A stretch of 64,000 nucleotides of DNA, from positions 1,237,479-1,301,478 of the forward strand of contig NZ_AQWP01000001.1 of assembly GCF_000375585.1 (NCBI RefSeq), given 5' to 3'. Positions 30,134-39,944 of this stretch are shown here, piece after piece. The notes under the pieces are model-generated. The model saw nothing but the letters and a program-made list of their open reading frames with translations, was not told the origin of the DNA and ran no database searches. Position numbers and translations under genes: made by a program. Positions within the stretch are counted from its first letter, which is position 1. The number at the start of each line of letters is the position of its first letter. Origin of the DNA: Sinorhizobium meliloti 4H41 (lineage in GTDB: Bacteria > Pseudomonadota > Alphaproteobacteria > Rhizobiales > Rhizobiaceae).

Positions 30134-30738
30134 CAGCCCTTTTCTCCGATCCGGCTTTCGGTGCCGCTCAGAAGGCGCTGGATGTTGGCGCGGTGCTTGA
30201 TCCAGGCGATGGCCGTCATGACCGCGAAGAGCACGGCCACCTTGCCGTGGCCGGCTGCATAGAGCGCGATGGGGACGACAGCGGTAGCGACGAGCGCCGA
30301 CAGGGATGAGTAGCGCGTGATCTTTGCCATTGCCAGCCAGATGACGGCGAAGAGGAGCACCATCACCGGCACGAGGCCGAGCAGCACGCCGATATAGGTG
30401 GCAACGCCCTTGCCGCCCCGGAACGAAAGCCAGACCGGAAACAAGTGCCCGATAAAGGCGGCAAAACCGGCGGCGATGCCCGCTTCGACACCCCAGTAGG
30501 ATGCGACCGCCGCGGCAGCCGTGCCCTTCAGGGCATCCAGCAGCAGCGTCGTGGCGGCAAGCTTCTTGTTGCCGGTTCTGAGCACGTTCGTCGCGCCGAT
30601 ATTGCCGGAGCCGATCTTGCGTACGTCACCGAGGCCGGCCATCCGCGTCAGGATGAGGCCGAACGGGATCGAGCCCAGCAGATAACCGAAAACAAGGCAT
30701 GTGAGCGTCGAAGGCAGCCCCAACTGCCAGGAAAACAT
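30133..30738 (-). CDS. plsY: Glycerol-3-phosphate acyltransferase PlsY
   Basis: This inner-membrane enzyme moves the acyl group of acyl-phosphate to glycerol-3-phosphate, the first step of phospholipid synthesis. The 201-residue protein has several membrane helices and the PlsY motifs [21 protein letters not shown] and FRGGKGVAT in order. The longer frame to 30894 only adds a non-conserved lead, so MFSWQLG at 30738 is taken as the start. It overlaps dprA by 4 bases and lies 35 bases after pyrC. Confidence 0.95.
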   Translation of the reverse strand: MFSWQLGLPSTLTCLVFGYLLGSIPFGLILTRMAGLGDVRKIGSGNIGATNVLRTGNKKLAATTLLLDALKGTAAAAVASYWGVEAGIAAGFAAFIGHLFPVWLSFRGGKGVATYIGVLLGLVPVMVLLFAVIWLAMAKITRYSSLSALVATAVVPIALYAAGHGKVAVLFAVMTAIAWIKHRANIQRLLSGTESRIGEKG

Positions 30739-30773
30739 GTCCACCGGTCCCCCCTTCCGCTGACCCGCGCCGG

Positions 30774-32066
30774 TTATGCCGAATGCACGAGTTCGCCCGC
30801 AACATAGGTTTGGACGACCCGTCCGGTAAAGCGTGCATTTTCGAAAGGCGTGTTCTTGGAGCGTGAGACGAGTGTCTCCTTGTGGAGAACCCAAGGCTCG
30901 TCAAGGTCGATGACGGCGATGTCGGCCCGGGCGCCGGGCTTCAGCGTGCCGGCATCCAGGCCGAAGATCACGGCCGGGCGGGTGGACAGAGCATCGATCA
31001 GCCGCATCAGCGGCACTTCGCCGCTGTGGTAGAGCCGCAGAGCCGCTGCCGCCAGTGTTTCGAGACCGATCGCCCCGTCCGCGGCATCCGCGAAGGGCAG
31101 GCGCTTGGTGTCGACATCCTGGGGATCATGGGACGAGACGATGATATCGATCGTTCCGTCGGCCAGCGCCTCGACCATTGCGACGCGATCGTCCTCGGTG
31201 CGCAAAGGCGGCGAGAGCTTGAAGAAAGTCCTGTACTCGCCGATGTCGTTCTCGTTCAGGGTTAGGTGGTTGATCGAGATCCCACAGGTGACGTTGGTGC
31301 CGTTCTCGCGGGCGATGCGAATGGTCTTCGCCGATTCGGGAACGGAGATTTCGGCTGCGTGATAGGCCGCACGCGTCAGGCCGGCGATGCGCAGGTCGCG
31401 TTCGAGCGGAATGATCTCGGCTTCGCGCGGCACGCCGGGAAGGCCGAGCCAACTCGCCAGCAGCCCTTCATTCATGACGCCGTTGGCGCCGAGATACTTA
31501 TCTCGGGTCTCGAGCGCGACGACGGCACCGAACTCGCGCGCGTAGGTCATCGCGCGGCGAAGCACGAGCGTATCGTGCACCGGCTGTCGCCCATTGGTGA
31601 AGCAGACGGCGCCCGCATCGCGAAGCAGCCCGATCTCGGTCATCTCCTGGCCGAGCAGTCCCTTGGTCAGGGCCGCCGCCGGATGGACGTTGACGAGCGC
31701 CTTGTCGCGCGCGGTCTTCTGCACGAATTCGACCAGCGCCATATCGTCGATCACCGGATCGGTGTCCGGCATGACGATGAAAGAAGTGACGCCGCCGGTC
31801 GCGGCGGCACGCGAGGCCGACTCGATCGTCTCGCGATGTTCGCTGCCCGGTTCGCCGACGAAGACGCGCGCATCGACCAGGCCCGGAACGGCGGTGAGAC
31901 CGGCGCAGTCCTTGACGAAGGCGTCCGCAGGTATGCCCTGGTTCTGCGCATCCTTCCCCGCCGCGAGGATACGTCCGTCGTCCCCGACGATGACGGTGCC
32001 GGTTTCGTCGAGGTTCCGCGAAGGATCGACGATGCGGAGGTTCTGCAGAACGAGTGGTCTGGTCAT
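30774..32066 (-). CDS. pyrC: Dihydroorotase homologue, probably non-catalytic (PyrC')
   Basis: The 430-residue protein has the amidohydrolase fold of dihydroorotases, but key metal ligands are missing. The usual HxH of VDxHxHxR is DARVFVG at residues 65-71 (Arg67, Phe69). The later DHAPH-type motif is SHDPQ, and the PHHL motif is INHL. Inactive PyrC' subunits are known to assemble with and stabilise aspartate transcarbamoylase in several bacteria, and here pyrB sits directly upstream with a 4-base ATGA overlap. A true PyrC should therefore be encoded elsewhere. Confidence 0.88.
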   Translation of the reverse strand: MTRPLVLQNLRIVDPSRNLDETGTVIVGDDGRILAAGKDAQNQGIPADAFVKDCAGLTAVPGLVDARVFVGEPGSEHRETIESASRAAATGGVTSFIVMPDTDPVIDDMALVEFVQKTARDKALVNVHPAAALTKGLLGQEMTEIGLLRDAGAVCFTNGRQPVHDTLVLRRAMTYAREFGAVVALETRDKYLGANGVMNEGLLASWLGLPGVPREAEIIPLERDLRIAGLTRAAYHAAEISVPESAKTIRIARENGTNVTCGISINHLTLNENDIGEYRTFFKLSPPLRTEDDRVAMVEALADGTIDIIVSSHDPQDVDTKRLPFADAADGAIGLETLAAAALRLYHSGEVPLMRLIDALSTRPAVIFGLDAGTLKPGARADIAVIDLDEPWVLHKETLVSRSKNTPFENARFTGRVVQTYVAGELVHSA

Positions 32067-33004
32067 AGGCGCGGCCCCTGGTTCTGGGAGAGAAGCAATG
32101 TTTCCATCACGGCCATGCGCACGGCGACGCCCATCTCGACCTGCTGTTCGATCACGCTTTGCGGCCCGTCTGCGATCTCCGAGGCGATCTCGACGCCGCG
32201 GTTCATCGGCCCCGGGTGCATGACGAGCGCGTCGTCCTTCGCGACCTTGAGCTTCTCGGCGTCCAGCCCGTAGTAATGAAAGTATTCGCGCACCGAAGGC
32301 ACGAATGAGCCGGCCATGCGCTCGCGCTGGAGCCTCAGCATCATCACCACGTCCGCATCCTTGAGGCCCTCGGCCATGGAGTGGTAGACCTCGGCGCCCA
32401 TCTCGGCGATGCCGGCGGGAAGCAGCGTCGCCGGCGCGACGACCCGCACGCGGGCGCCCATCTGGTTCAAAAGCAGGATGTTGGAGCGGGCGACGCGCGA
32501 GTGGAGAACGTCGCCGCAGATCGCCACGATGATCCGCGAGAGCTTGCCTTTGGCGCGCCGGATCGTCAGCGCGTCGAGCAGCGCCTGAGTCGGGTGTTCG
32601 TGCTGGCCGTCGCCGGCGTTGACGACCGAGCAGGAGACCTTCTGGGCAAGCAGCGAGGCAGCCCCGGCCGACGAGTGGCGAACGACCAGCACGTCCGGGT
32701 GCATGGCGTTCAGCGTCATCGCCGTATCGATCAGCGTCTCGCCTTTCTTCACCGAGGAATTGCCGACGGACATGTTCATGACGTCGGCGCCGAGCCGCTT
32801 TCCGGCGAGCTCGAATGAAGACTGGGTCCGGGTCGAGGCTTCGAAGAACAGATTGATCTGCGTGAGCCCGCGCAGCGAGGAGGTCTTTTTCTCCCTCTGT
32901 CGAGAGATCTTGACGGCCTCGTCGGCGCGATCGAGCAGGAGCGTGATATCCTGTTCCGTCAGCCCCTTGATGCCGAGCAGGTGGCGATGCGGGAAGGTGA
33001 TCAT
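32063..33004 (-). CDS. pyrB: Aspartate carbamoyltransferase catalytic chain
   Basis: The enzyme joins carbamoyl phosphate and aspartate in the second step of pyrimidine synthesis. The 313-residue protein has the carbamoyl-phosphate motif STRTQSSFE, then [10 protein letters not shown], and [10 protein letters not shown] near the end. The frame extends to 33019, but the ATG at 33004 has an AAGGGCGG-type ribosome site and gives the usual length. No regulatory pyrI gene follows; pyrC' takes that place with overlapping codons, so the two proteins are probably made in fixed ratio and form a complex. Confidence 0.95.
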   Translation of the reverse strand: MITFPHRHLLGIKGLTEQDITLLLDRADEAVKISRQREKKTSSLRGLTQINLFFEASTRTQSSFELAGKRLGADVMNMSVGNSSVKKGETLIDTAMTLNAMHPDVLVVRHSSAGAASLLAQKVSCSVVNAGDGQHEHPTQALLDALTIRRAKGKLSRIIVAICGDVLHSRVARSNILLLNQMGARVRVVAPATLLPAGIAEMGAEVYHSMAEGLKDADVVMMLRLQRERMAGSFVPSVREYFHYYGLDAEKLKVAKDDALVMHPGPMNRGVEIASEIADGPQSVIEQQVEMGVAVRMAVMETLLLSQNQGPRL

Positions 33005-33146
33005 GGGCCGCCCTTGCATTTCTGGAATTCGGTCGCTCTATAGAACGTGGACCCCGGCGCGGCAAGCGGCGCGCCGCCCGTTCCGAAGAAAACTTGGGCC
33101 GACAGAATTGTTTCCATTTAGACAGGAAAGGCTCTAAAACCGGCCC

Positions 33147-34799
33147 ATGAATCAGATGAACCGGACAGAACAGAAACTTGCAGAACTGAACCAGCCAAAG
33201 CCCTGGTCCGGTGTCAACGCCTTTCGCTCCGACCCGCTGGTGGTCGACATCACGTCCAGCATGCCGAAGACGCTGCGCGACGAGTTCGATGGGCTTGGGC
33301 GCTATGTGACTTCGCCCGAGGCGCAGGAACTGGCCCGGATGGCCAATGAAGGCGTGCCGAAGCTGAAGACGCACGGGCCGCGCGGCGAGCGCCTCGACGT
33401 CGTCGAGTTCCATCCCGCCTGGCATGCGCTGATGCGCCGATCCATGACGACCGGCCTGCATTCTTCCGCCTGGGAGAACCTGCCCGATGAGCGTGGCCGC
33501 TCGCACAAGGTAAGGGCGATCCGCTTCTATCTGACCGCGCAGCTCGAATGCGGCCATCTCTGCCCGCTGACGATGACGAGTGCCTCGGTCGCGGCGATTA
33601 CCGCTTCCCCCGCCGTTCAGAAGGAATGGGCGCCGAAGATACTCTCGCGCAAATATGATTCGTCCAATCGGCCGTGGATGCAGAAATCCGCGGTCACGAT
33701 CGGCATGGGCATGACCGAGAAGCAGGGCGGCACGGACGTGCGCGCCAATACCTCCACGGCCGAACGGGTGGGGGAGGGCATTTATCGCCTCACCGGACAC
33801 AAATGGTTCATGTCCGCGCCGATGAGCGACGCTTTCGTGATGCTGGCACAGACCCGGGAGGGGCTCGGCTGCTTCCTGGTCCCACGGCTGCTGGAGGACG
33901 GTGGGGCCAACGGCCTGCGTTTCCAGCGCCTGAAGGACAAGCTGGGCAACCGTTCCAATGCGTCCTCCGAGGTCGAGTTTTCCGACACTTTCGGTTTCCT
34001 GCTCGGTACGCCGGATGCCGGTATCCGTACGATTCTGGACATGGTGACGCTGACCCGGCTCGACTGCGCGCTGGCCTCGGCCGGCATGATGCGCGCATCG
34101 CTCGCCGAAGCCGTCCATCATACCCGCGGCCGCAAGGTTTTCGGCAAAGCGCTTGTCAGCCAGCCGATGATGACCAGAGTGCTCGCCGACATGGCCCTGG
34201 ATGTCGCGGCCGCAAGCGCGCTGTCGTTCCGCCTGGCGGAAGCCTTCGATAATGCCCATGGCAGCGCCGAGGATGCCGCTTACGCCCGCATCATGACGCC
34301 GGTCGCGAAATACTGGTGCTGCAAGATCGCCCCCGCGCTGATCTACGAGGCCATGGAGTGCATGGGCGGCAACGGCTATGTCGAGGAGAGGGCGCTTGCG
34401 CGTCACTACCGCGAAGCGCCGGTCAATGCGATCTGGGAAGGCTCCGGCAACGTTATGGCGCTCGACGTCCTGCGGGTGCTCGGGCGCCGCAAGGAACTGT
34501 TCGAGCAGCTCTTCGCAACGATCGGCCGCGATCTGGGTCCCGCCGGGCGCAAGACGATCGAGGTTCTGCGTGCCGCCATGTCGCTCTGCGAGCGCGACGA
34601 GGGCGCGGCACGCATGCTGGTCGAGCAACTGGCGCTGGCGGCGGCGGCTGCCGAACTCTACAGGCTCGGGGCCGGGCGCATCGCCGATGCGTTCCTGGAA
34701 TCGCGCCTGGCCGCCGGCTGGCGCTCGACTTACGGCATGCTCGATTCGCGCTTCGATTCGGCCTATGTCCTGGACCTGCTCTATCCGGCGGCGACATAG
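33147..34799 (+). CDS. AidB-like acyl-CoA dehydrogenase
   Basis: This is a 550-residue flavoprotein. The acyl-CoA dehydrogenase middle domain is visible in MGMTEKQGGTDVRANTS, where the family binds FAD, and GHKWFMSAP. The C-terminal helical domain carries RGRKVFGKAL and ECMGGNGYVEE. The length and the N-terminal helical extension match E. coli AidB, which is linked to alkylation stress and binds DNA, rather than a short fatty-acid dehydrogenase. No typical Ada-regulated promoter was recognised. The gene stands alone between pyrB (divergent) and the convergent AEC transporter, whose 3' end it overlaps by 19 bases. Confidence 0.85.
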   Translation: MNQMNRTEQKLAELNQPKPWSGVNAFRSDPLVVDITSSMPKTLRDEFDGLGRYVTSPEAQELARMANEGVPKLKTHGPRGERLDVVEFHPAWHALMRRSMTTGLHSSAWENLPDERGRSHKVRAIRFYLTAQLECGHLCPLTMTSASVAAITASPAVQKEWAPKILSRKYDSSNRPWMQKSAVTIGMGMTEKQGGTDVRANTSTAERVGEGIYRLTGHKWFMSAPMSDAFVMLAQTREGLGCFLVPRLLEDGGANGLRFQRLKDKLGNRSNASSEVEFSDTFGFLLGTPDAGIRTILDMVTLTRLDCALASAGMMRASLAEAVHHTRGRKVFGKALVSQPMMTRVLADMALDVAAASALSFRLAEAFDNAHGSAEDAAYARIMTPVAKYWCCKIAPALIYEAMECMGGNGYVEERALARHYREAPVNAIWEGSGNVMALDVLRVLGRRKELFEQLFATIGRDLGPAGRKTIEVLRAAMSLCERDEGAARMLVEQLALAAAAAELYRLGAGRIADAFLESRLAAGWRSTYGMLDSRFDSAYVLDLLYPAAT

Positions 34800-35716
34800 C
34801 CCGTAACGAAGAGCACGAGCGGTATCGTCAGGAAGGAGGCCGCCGTCTGGATCGTGGCGACGGAGGCGTAAAGCTCCGCGTCACCCCCCATCTGTTTGGC
34901 CAGAAGATAGCCGTTCATGGCGGTGGGGACGGCCGCACCCACGGCGATGACGAGCAGGGCATCCCCCCGGATGCCGAGAAGCGCGCTGCCGCCCACCATG
35001 AACACCGGCATGACGATCAGCTTGAGCACGACCGCGAACAGGGCTGGGATGCTCGGGCTCAGGGCGTCGGCGACCTTGAGGCCGGCCCCGACCAGGATCA
35101 GGCCAAGCCCGAGCGAAGCGCTCGCCAGCATGTCGACCGCCGTCATCACCGGCTCATAGAGTTCGATGCCCGTCAAGTTGAACAATATCCCGAGCGCCGA
35201 CGAGATGATCAGGGGATTGGTGATGATCTTCAAAAAGAAAAAGCCGATGCCACGGCTGCCGCCGCCGAACCAGGTCAGAACGGCGATATTGTAGAAATTG
35301 ATCGGGATGATGAGCAGTGCCATGACGAGGGCCGTCAGGCTGAGTCCAACCGCGCCGAAGAGTTTTTCAGCGACCGCCAGTGCAATGAAGGCATTCCATC
35401 GCGTGGCCGTCTGGAAGACCGACGTGAAGGTGGGGCCCGAAATGCCGCTTCGACGCAGCAGAGGCCAGGCCGAGAGGAGGGCGGCCGACATCAATGTCAC
35501 GCTGCCGACCGTAGCGACGGCCGTCGCATCGGCCTCGAGTCCGGCCAAGTCCGCCTTCGCCAGCGTCGAGAAGAGCAGCGCGGGAAAGAGAAAATAATAG
35601 CCGAACTGCTCGAGCCCGATCCATAGCCCCTGGTCGACAAGCGTAGAGCGCCGGAGCGCGACACCAAGGAGCACGAGCAGGAAGACGGGCAGAGTGCTTT
35701 CGAAGACGATGGTCAT
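34781..35716 (-). CDS. AEC family transporter
   Basis: This 311-residue membrane protein has about ten hydrophobic helices in two halves. It matches the auxin efflux carrier/malonate transporter group (AEC), with TLPVFLLVLLGVALRR as the first helix and FQTATRWNAFIAL in the middle. The frame extends far upstream to 36049 but only from MTIVFEST does it look like the family, so the ATG at 35716 is used. The substrate is not predictable. It converges with the acyl-CoA dehydrogenase gene and overlaps its end by 19 bases. Confidence 0.85.
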   Translation of the reverse strand: MTIVFESTLPVFLLVLLGVALRRSTLVDQGLWIGLEQFGYYFLFPALLFSTLAKADLAGLEADATAVATVGSVTLMSAALLSAWPLLRRSGISGPTFTSVFQTATRWNAFIALAVAEKLFGAVGLSLTALVMALLIIPINFYNIAVLTWFGGGSRGIGFFFLKIITNPLIISSALGILFNLTGIELYEPVMTAVDMLASASLGLGLILVGAGLKVADALSPSIPALFAVVLKLIVMPVFMVGGSALLGIRGDALLVIAVGAAVPTAMNGYLLAKQMGGDAELYASVATIQTAASFLTIPLVLFVTGYVAAG

Positions 35717-35917
35717 CAGGGCTCCAGGCAGGTTCAAGCACGTAGCGCCGCGCGTTCTTATGAGGTGCGCAGAACTCGCTGTAGGCCGCTGGACCGCCGG
35801 CCGCAAGCCGGCGTTTACCGTGAATATTAACCTTAACAAATGGTTTACGTTGCACTTCTGCCTCAGAGGCGGAGATACTGACGGTGCGATTTTTTCAAGG
35901 ATGGAACGGAGCGGCCG

Positions 35918-36073
35918 GTGAGAGCTGCCTTGCTGATCATCATGGTGATGTTTTTTGCCGGCCTGGCGCTCGATATAGCGAGCCTCGCGGCCGTCCTGAC
36001 CACATTCGTCCTGCTTGATCGTGCGATCAGCTCGCTTCTGCGCGGCCATCAGCCGGAGAGGGGCGCCTCATGA
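35918..36073 (+). CDS. 51-aa membrane protein coupled to DUF6105
   Basis: A GTG at 35918 opens a short frame with almost only hydrophobic residues in LLIIMVMFFAGLAL and SLAAVLTTFVLLD, so one or two membrane helices, then a short charged tail. A GGAG sits about 10 bases before the start. The stop overlaps the ATG of the next gene (ATGA at 36070), which is a strong sign that it is translated. I know no family. It is too short for most gene finders. Confidence 0.55.
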   Translation: MRAALLIIMVMFFAGLALDIASLAAVLTTFVLLDRAISSLLRGHQPERGAS

Positions 36074-36405
36074 AGTGGTTGCTGATCTTCTGGGGCGGTC
36101 CCGTGATGCTGCTTACGGGCTGGTACGGGCTCTCCTACTACGACATGAGCTTCGGCGTCTTCATGCTGACGCGGGAGGCGCATGAGCTCGTCTTCCGGGT
36201 TTACGGGAATATCCTGGGAATGCCGCCGGAAACCATTCCGCCGCTCGTCGCCCGGGCCATGATCGTCGACAGCCTGATCGTGTTCGGCCTTGTCGCGCTC
36301 AGGAAGCGGCGGCAGATCGCGGCCTGGTATCGGCGCCGTTACGGTGCGTCACGATCGCCGGAAGCGCCTCTCGCCAGCGATGCCAATCTATCCAGCGCTC
36401 CCTGA
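36070..36405 (+). CDS. DUF6105 family membrane protein
   Basis: The 111-residue protein starts with a membrane segment ([17 protein letters not shown]) and has a second near residues 65-80, followed by a basic [15 protein letters not shown] stretch. I recognise it as the small rhizobial family DUF6105, with no known function. The C-terminal coding part runs 67 bases into the convergent ruvX gene, so both 3' ends are antisense to each other. It is coupled to the small membrane protein before it. Confidence 0.7.
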   Translation: MKWLLIFWGGPVMLLTGWYGLSYYDMSFGVFMLTREAHELVFRVYGNILGMPPETIPPLVARAMIVDSLIVFGLVALRKRRQIAAWYRRRYGASRSPEAPLASDANLSSAP

Positions 36406-36836
36406 AGAATGAAGGAAGCGGCTGCCGAGTCGATACGTTCGGCCCGCTTTTTACGCGATACGTCCATTTCGATCAGTACCCGCTCGGCTGCCACCGTCGA
36501 CAGGCGTTCGTCCCATAGGACGAAGGGGATATCCGTCTTTTCCCCCATATTGCGCACGAAGGCCCGCGTCGCCTGGCAGCGCGGCCCCTCGGATCCGTCC
36601 ATGTTCACCGGCAAGCCGATGATGAAGGCCGCGATCCCTTCCTTCTCCGCAAAGGCCAGGAGCGCCTGCGCGTCGGCGCCGAACTTGACGCGGCGGATCA
36701 CATCGCGCGGCGTCGCAAAGCGCCGCCCCAGATCGGAAACCGAAAGGCCGATCGTTTTCGTCCCGAGATCCAGGCCGGCCACCGACCGATAGGGCGGCAG
36801 CCGCTCCGCGAGTTCCTCCATCGTGAGAATTGCCAT
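36339..36836 (-). CDS. ruvX: Putative pre-16S rRNA nuclease (YqgF/RuvX)
   Basis: This RNase H-like nuclease of 165 residues was first called a Holliday-junction resolvase homologue and processes the 5' end of 16S rRNA in E. coli. It has [15 protein letters not shown] with the first catalytic aspartate at D23, [22 protein letters not shown] with the acidic residue, and [12 protein letters not shown] with the last aspartate. The ATG at 36836 was chosen because the fold begins there. It converges on DUF6105 and overlaps it by 67 bases. Confidence 0.92.
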   Translation of the reverse strand: MAILTMEELAERLPPYRSVAGLDLGTKTIGLSVSDLGRRFATPRDVIRRVKFGADAQALLAFAEKEGIAAFIIGLPVNMDGSEGPRCQATRAFVRNMGEKTDIPFVLWDERLSTVAAERVLIEMDVSRKKRAERIDSAAASFILQGALDRLASLARGASGDRDAP

Positions 36837-36959
36837 GGGATTTACCGATTCGATCTTTCCAGTGCGCTGGTCTGATCCATATGCTTGTCCTAGACATAAA
36901 TCGAACGATTTTATCGCCCGACTCGTCCGGGGTGCCGCGCGCGATCTGAGGAGAACATC

Positions 36960-37664
36960 ATGAACATCAAATGGCTGGGACATTCCGCCTTCCACATCGA
37001 AACGGCGAAAGCCAAAATCCTGATAGATCCGTTTTTCACCGGCAATCCCGCCTTTCGGGACGAGGAGCGCAAGGCCGCAACGGCGGGGCTGACCCACATT
37101 CTGCTCACCCACGGCCACGGCGACCACGTCGGCGACACCGTTGCCATAGCCAAGGAAACGGGCGCGACGGTCCTTGCCAATTTCGACCTCTGCATGTGGC
37201 TCGGCCGGCAAGGCATTTCGAAGCTGGAGCCGGGCAATACGGGCGGAACCATTCAGCTCGGGAGCTTCACCGCCACATTCGTCAACGCGCTGCACTCGTC
37301 GGCGCAGATCACCGACGACGGCGTTTCGCATTCGCTCGGCAACGCCAATGGCCTTGTTCTCCATTTCGACGACGAGCCGACGCTCTATCACATGGGCGAC
37401 ACGGACATCTTCTCCGACATGGCGCTCGTGCAGGAACTGCACGAGCCGGAAATCGGCATCGTGCCGATCGGCGACCGTTTCACCATGGGCGGTGCCGTGG
37501 CCGCGCTCGCATGCCAGCGTTACTTCAAGTTCAACACGGCGATCCCTTGCCACTATGGCTCCTTCCCGATCATCGACCAGACGCCGGAGACCTTCGTTGC
37601 GGGCATGGACGGTGCCTCGACATTGGTCGCCATCCCCGAGGTCGGTGGCGCAGTAACCCTCTGA
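36960..37664 (+). CDS. UPF0173 metal-dependent hydrolase
   Basis: This metallo-beta-lactamase-fold protein of 234 residues starts with [14 protein letters not shown]. The metal motif HGHGDHVGD is near residues 50-58, and GDTDIFSD and IPCHYGSFP follow, which are the pattern of UPF0173 (YtkL-like). The substrate is unknown. The gene stands alone in front of gatC, with an inverted repeat between. Confidence 0.9.
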   Translation: MNIKWLGHSAFHIETAKAKILIDPFFTGNPAFRDEERKAATAGLTHILLTHGHGDHVGDTVAIAKETGATVLANFDLCMWLGRQGISKLEPGNTGGTIQLGSFTATFVNALHSSAQITDDGVSHSLGNANGLVLHFDDEPTLYHMGDTDIFSDMALVQELHEPEIGIVPIGDRFTMGGAVAALACQRYFKFNTAIPCHYGSFPIIDQTPETFVAGMDGASTLVAIPEVGGAVTL

Positions 37665-37705
37665 AGAGGAGCGCAGCCCAGCCGGAAACCGGTCGGCGCT
37701 ATTCG

Positions 37706-37728
37706 CGAGTTGCACGTTGTGCAACTCG
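37706..37728. repeat. Perfect 10-bp inverted repeat before gatC
   Basis: CGAGTTGCAC at 37706-37715 and GTGCAACTCG at 37719-37728 are exact complements around GTT. It may end the hydrolase transcript, since CCTTTAT follows, or be an operator of gatC, which starts 40 bases later. Confidence 0.6.
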
Positions 37729-37768
37729 CCTTTATAGCGGGGGAAACTTTGCGATACCGGAGACGATC

Positions 37769-38056
37769 ATGTCCGTAGACCTTGCCACCGTGAAGCGCGT
37801 CGCGCGCCTTGCCCGCATCGCCGTCAGCGATGAGGAAGCCGAGCGGATGACCGGCGAACTCAACGGTATCCTGGGCTTCGTCGAGCAGCTCTCCGAAGTG
37901 GATGTCGACGGAGTCGAGCCGATGACGTCGGTGATGCCGATGAAGATGAAAAAGCGCGACGACATCGTCGCGGATGGTGACAAGGCGGACGACATTGTCG
38001 CCAACGCGCCGAACTCGGATCGCAACTTCTTCCTCGTTCCGAAGGTGGTCGAATAA
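37769..38056 (+). CDS. gatC: Asp/Glu-tRNA amidotransferase subunit C
   Basis: The 95-residue GatC holds GatA and GatB together in the complex that turns Glu-tRNA(Gln) and Asp-tRNA(Asn) into Gln- and Asn-tRNA. It has the family start [17 protein letters not shown], then the [12 protein letters not shown] helix, and ends with FFLVPKVVE. The gatA ATG is 49 bases after the stop, so the two are co-transcribed. The ATG at 37769 has an AGA-rich ribosome site. Confidence 0.94.
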   Translation: MSVDLATVKRVARLARIAVSDEEAERMTGELNGILGFVEQLSEVDVDGVEPMTSVMPMKMKKRDDIVADGDKADDIVANAPNSDRNFFLVPKVVE

Positions 38057-38105
38057 CCACTCGCCGTCCGCCCCGCCGTTTTGAATGCGAAAGTCCGATT
38101 GCACC

Positions 38106-39587
38106 ATGACCGACCTTACGAGCCTCACGATCGCCGAAGCCCGCGCGAAGCTTTCCGCCAAGGAGATCACCGCGGTCGAGTTGACCGACGCCTATCTTGC
38201 CGCGATCGAGGCAGCCAACCAGACGATCAACGCCTATGTCGCCGTCACGCCGGAAAAGGCGCGCGAGATGGCGAAGGCATCGGACGCCCGCATCGCGGCC
38301 GGTAAGGCCGGCGCGCTCGAGGGCATCCCGCTTGGTATCAAGGATCTCTTCGGCACGGAGGGCATCCACACGCAGGCATGCAGCCACATACTCGACGGCT
38401 TCGAGCCGCGCTACGAGTCGACCGTGACCCAGAACCTCTGGAACGACGGCGCCGTCATGCTCGGCAAGCTTAACATGGACGAGTTCGCCATGGGCTCGTC
38501 TAACGAGACCTCCTATTACGGACCGGTCAAGAACCCGTGGCGCGCTAAAGGCTCGAATCTGGACCTGGTTCCGGGCGGCTCTTCCGGCGGGTCTGCGGCC
38601 GCAGTCGCGGCGCGTCTTTGCGCCGGCGCCACCGCGACCGATACCGGCGGCTCGATTCGCCAGCCGGCGGCGTTCACCGGCACCGTCGGCATCAAGCCGA
38701 CCTATGGCCGCTGCTCGCGCTGGGGCGTCGTCGCCTTCGCCTCGTCGCTCGACCAGGCGGGCCCGATCGCCCGCGACGTGCGCGATGCGGCGATCCTGTT
38801 GAAGTCGATGGCGAGCATCGATCCGAGGGACACGACCTCCGTCGATCTGCCGGTGCCGGACTACGAGGCCTCGATCGGCCAGTCGATCAAGGGCATGCGG
38901 ATCGGCATTCCGAAGGAATACCGCGTCGACGGCATGCCGGAGGATATCGAGGCGCTCTGGCAGCAGGGCATCGCCTGGCTCAGGGACGCCGGCGCCGAAA
39001 TCGTCGATATCTCGCTGCCGCATACGAAATACGCGCTGCCCGCTTACTACATCGTCGCTCCGGCCGAAGCGTCGTCCAACCTCGCGCGTTACGACGGCGT
39101 TCGCTACGGCCTGCGCGTCGACGGCAAGGACATCATCGACATGTATGAAAAGACGCGCGCCGCCGGCTTCGGCCAGGAGGTGAAGCGCCGTATCATGATC
39201 GGTACCTATGTGCTTTCCGCCGGCTATTATGATGCCTATTACCTGCGCGCGCAGAAGGTCCGGACTTTGATCAAGCGCGACTTCGAGCTCGCCTTCCAGG
39301 CGGGGGCCGATGCGATCCTGACGCCGGCCACGCCGTCCTCCGCCTTCGGCATTGCCGACGAGGACCTCGCAGCCGATCCGGTGAAGATGTACCTGAACGA
39401 CATCTTCACCGTGACGGTGAACATGGCCGGCCTTCCGGGCATTGCGGTGCCGGGCGGGCTCGACCGCAAGGGGCTGCCGCTCGGTCTGCAGCTCATCGGC
39501 AAGCCCTTCGAAGAAGAAACGCTGTTCAAGACGGCCCACGTCATCGAACAGGCCGCCGGCCGCTTCACGCCGTCCAAGTGGTGGTGA
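38106..39587 (+). CDS. gatA: Glu-tRNA(Gln) amidotransferase subunit A
   Basis: GatA is the glutaminase subunit that frees ammonia from glutamine or asparagine. The 493-residue protein has the amidase-signature triad: Lys79 ([10 protein letters not shown]), the cis-Ser about residue 159 in VPGGSSGGS, and Ser183 in [10 protein letters not shown]. The ATG at 38106 (MTDLTSLT) is the normal start; a frame opens earlier at 38085. A GC-rich perfect hairpin lies just after the stop and should end the gatCA transcript. Confidence 0.96.
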   Translation: MTDLTSLTIAEARAKLSAKEITAVELTDAYLAAIEAANQTINAYVAVTPEKAREMAKASDARIAAGKAGALEGIPLGIKDLFGTEGIHTQACSHILDGFEPRYESTVTQNLWNDGAVMLGKLNMDEFAMGSSNETSYYGPVKNPWRAKGSNLDLVPGGSSGGSAAAVAARLCAGATATDTGGSIRQPAAFTGTVGIKPTYGRCSRWGVVAFASSLDQAGPIARDVRDAAILLKSMASIDPRDTTSVDLPVPDYEASIGQSIKGMRIGIPKEYRVDGMPEDIEALWQQGIAWLRDAGAEIVDISLPHTKYALPAYYIVAPAEASSNLARYDGVRYGLRVDGKDIIDMYEKTRAAGFGQEVKRRIMIGTYVLSAGYYDAYYLRAQKVRTLIKRDFELAFQAGADAILTPATPSSAFGIADEDLAADPVKMYLNDIFTVTVNMAGLPGIAVPGGLDRKGLPLGLQLIGKPFEEETLFKTAHVIEQAAGRFTPSKWW

Positions 39588-39632
39588 CGGCGTAAAGAGG
39601 CGTAATCCGTCGAAATCGCGGCAACACCGACC

Positions 39633-39671
39633 GCACCGGATGCCGGAGACGATATCTCCGGCATCCGGTGC
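39633..39671. terminator. Perfect 17-bp hairpin between convergent gatA and yjhX
   Basis: Bases 39633-39649 (GCACCGGATGCCGGAGA) and 39655-39671 are exact complements with a 5-base loop, CGATA. There is no T run on either side, so it is probably a two-way stop and RNA-stabilising hairpin. Confidence 0.7.
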
Positions 39672-39689
39672 AATTCGGATCGCCGGCGC

Positions 39690-39944
39690 TCAACGGTTGT
39701 TGAGCTCCGATCTGACCAGATGCAGTCCGCGTTCGGTGATGCGATAGGGCTTACCGGCCGACGACTTGATCGCTCTCTTTCGTTTCAGCTTACGGAAAAG
39801 CTCGAGATCGACACCGGGATAGACCCAGCCGTCTCTCGTAAAGCAGCGAACGTCTGCGATCGCCTTGCCTTCGCGGGTGATTTCAATGCGGCCGCCCTGG
39901 GCCAAATGGTGAAGAATGCGCTGTTCGGCGCGTGAAATGTCCAT
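39690..39944 (-). CDS. yjhX: YjhX family protein (UPF0386), putative toxin
   Basis: This small basic protein of 84 residues starts with MDISRAEQRILHHLAQGGRIE and ends with YRITERGLHLVRSELNNR, the UPF0386/YjhX pattern. E. coli YjhX is reported as the toxin of the YjhX-YjhQ pair, where YjhQ is an acetyltransferase. Here no acetyltransferase is directly beside it, though one follows gatB. It sits between gatA and gatB on the opposite strand, so it is transcribed separately. Winged-helix DNA binding is possible from the size and helices. Confidence 0.85.
   Translation of the reverse strand: MDISRAEQRILHHLAQGGRIEITREGKAIADVRCFTRDGWVYPGVDLELFRKLKRKRAIKSSAGKPYRITERGLHLVRSELNNR

Noticed and set aside
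35827..35847. TTAA-N7-TTTA element resembling a CtrA site in front of the 51-aa membrane gene
   Set aside because: One base off the half-site consensus and in an AT-rich stretch; not enough for a claim.
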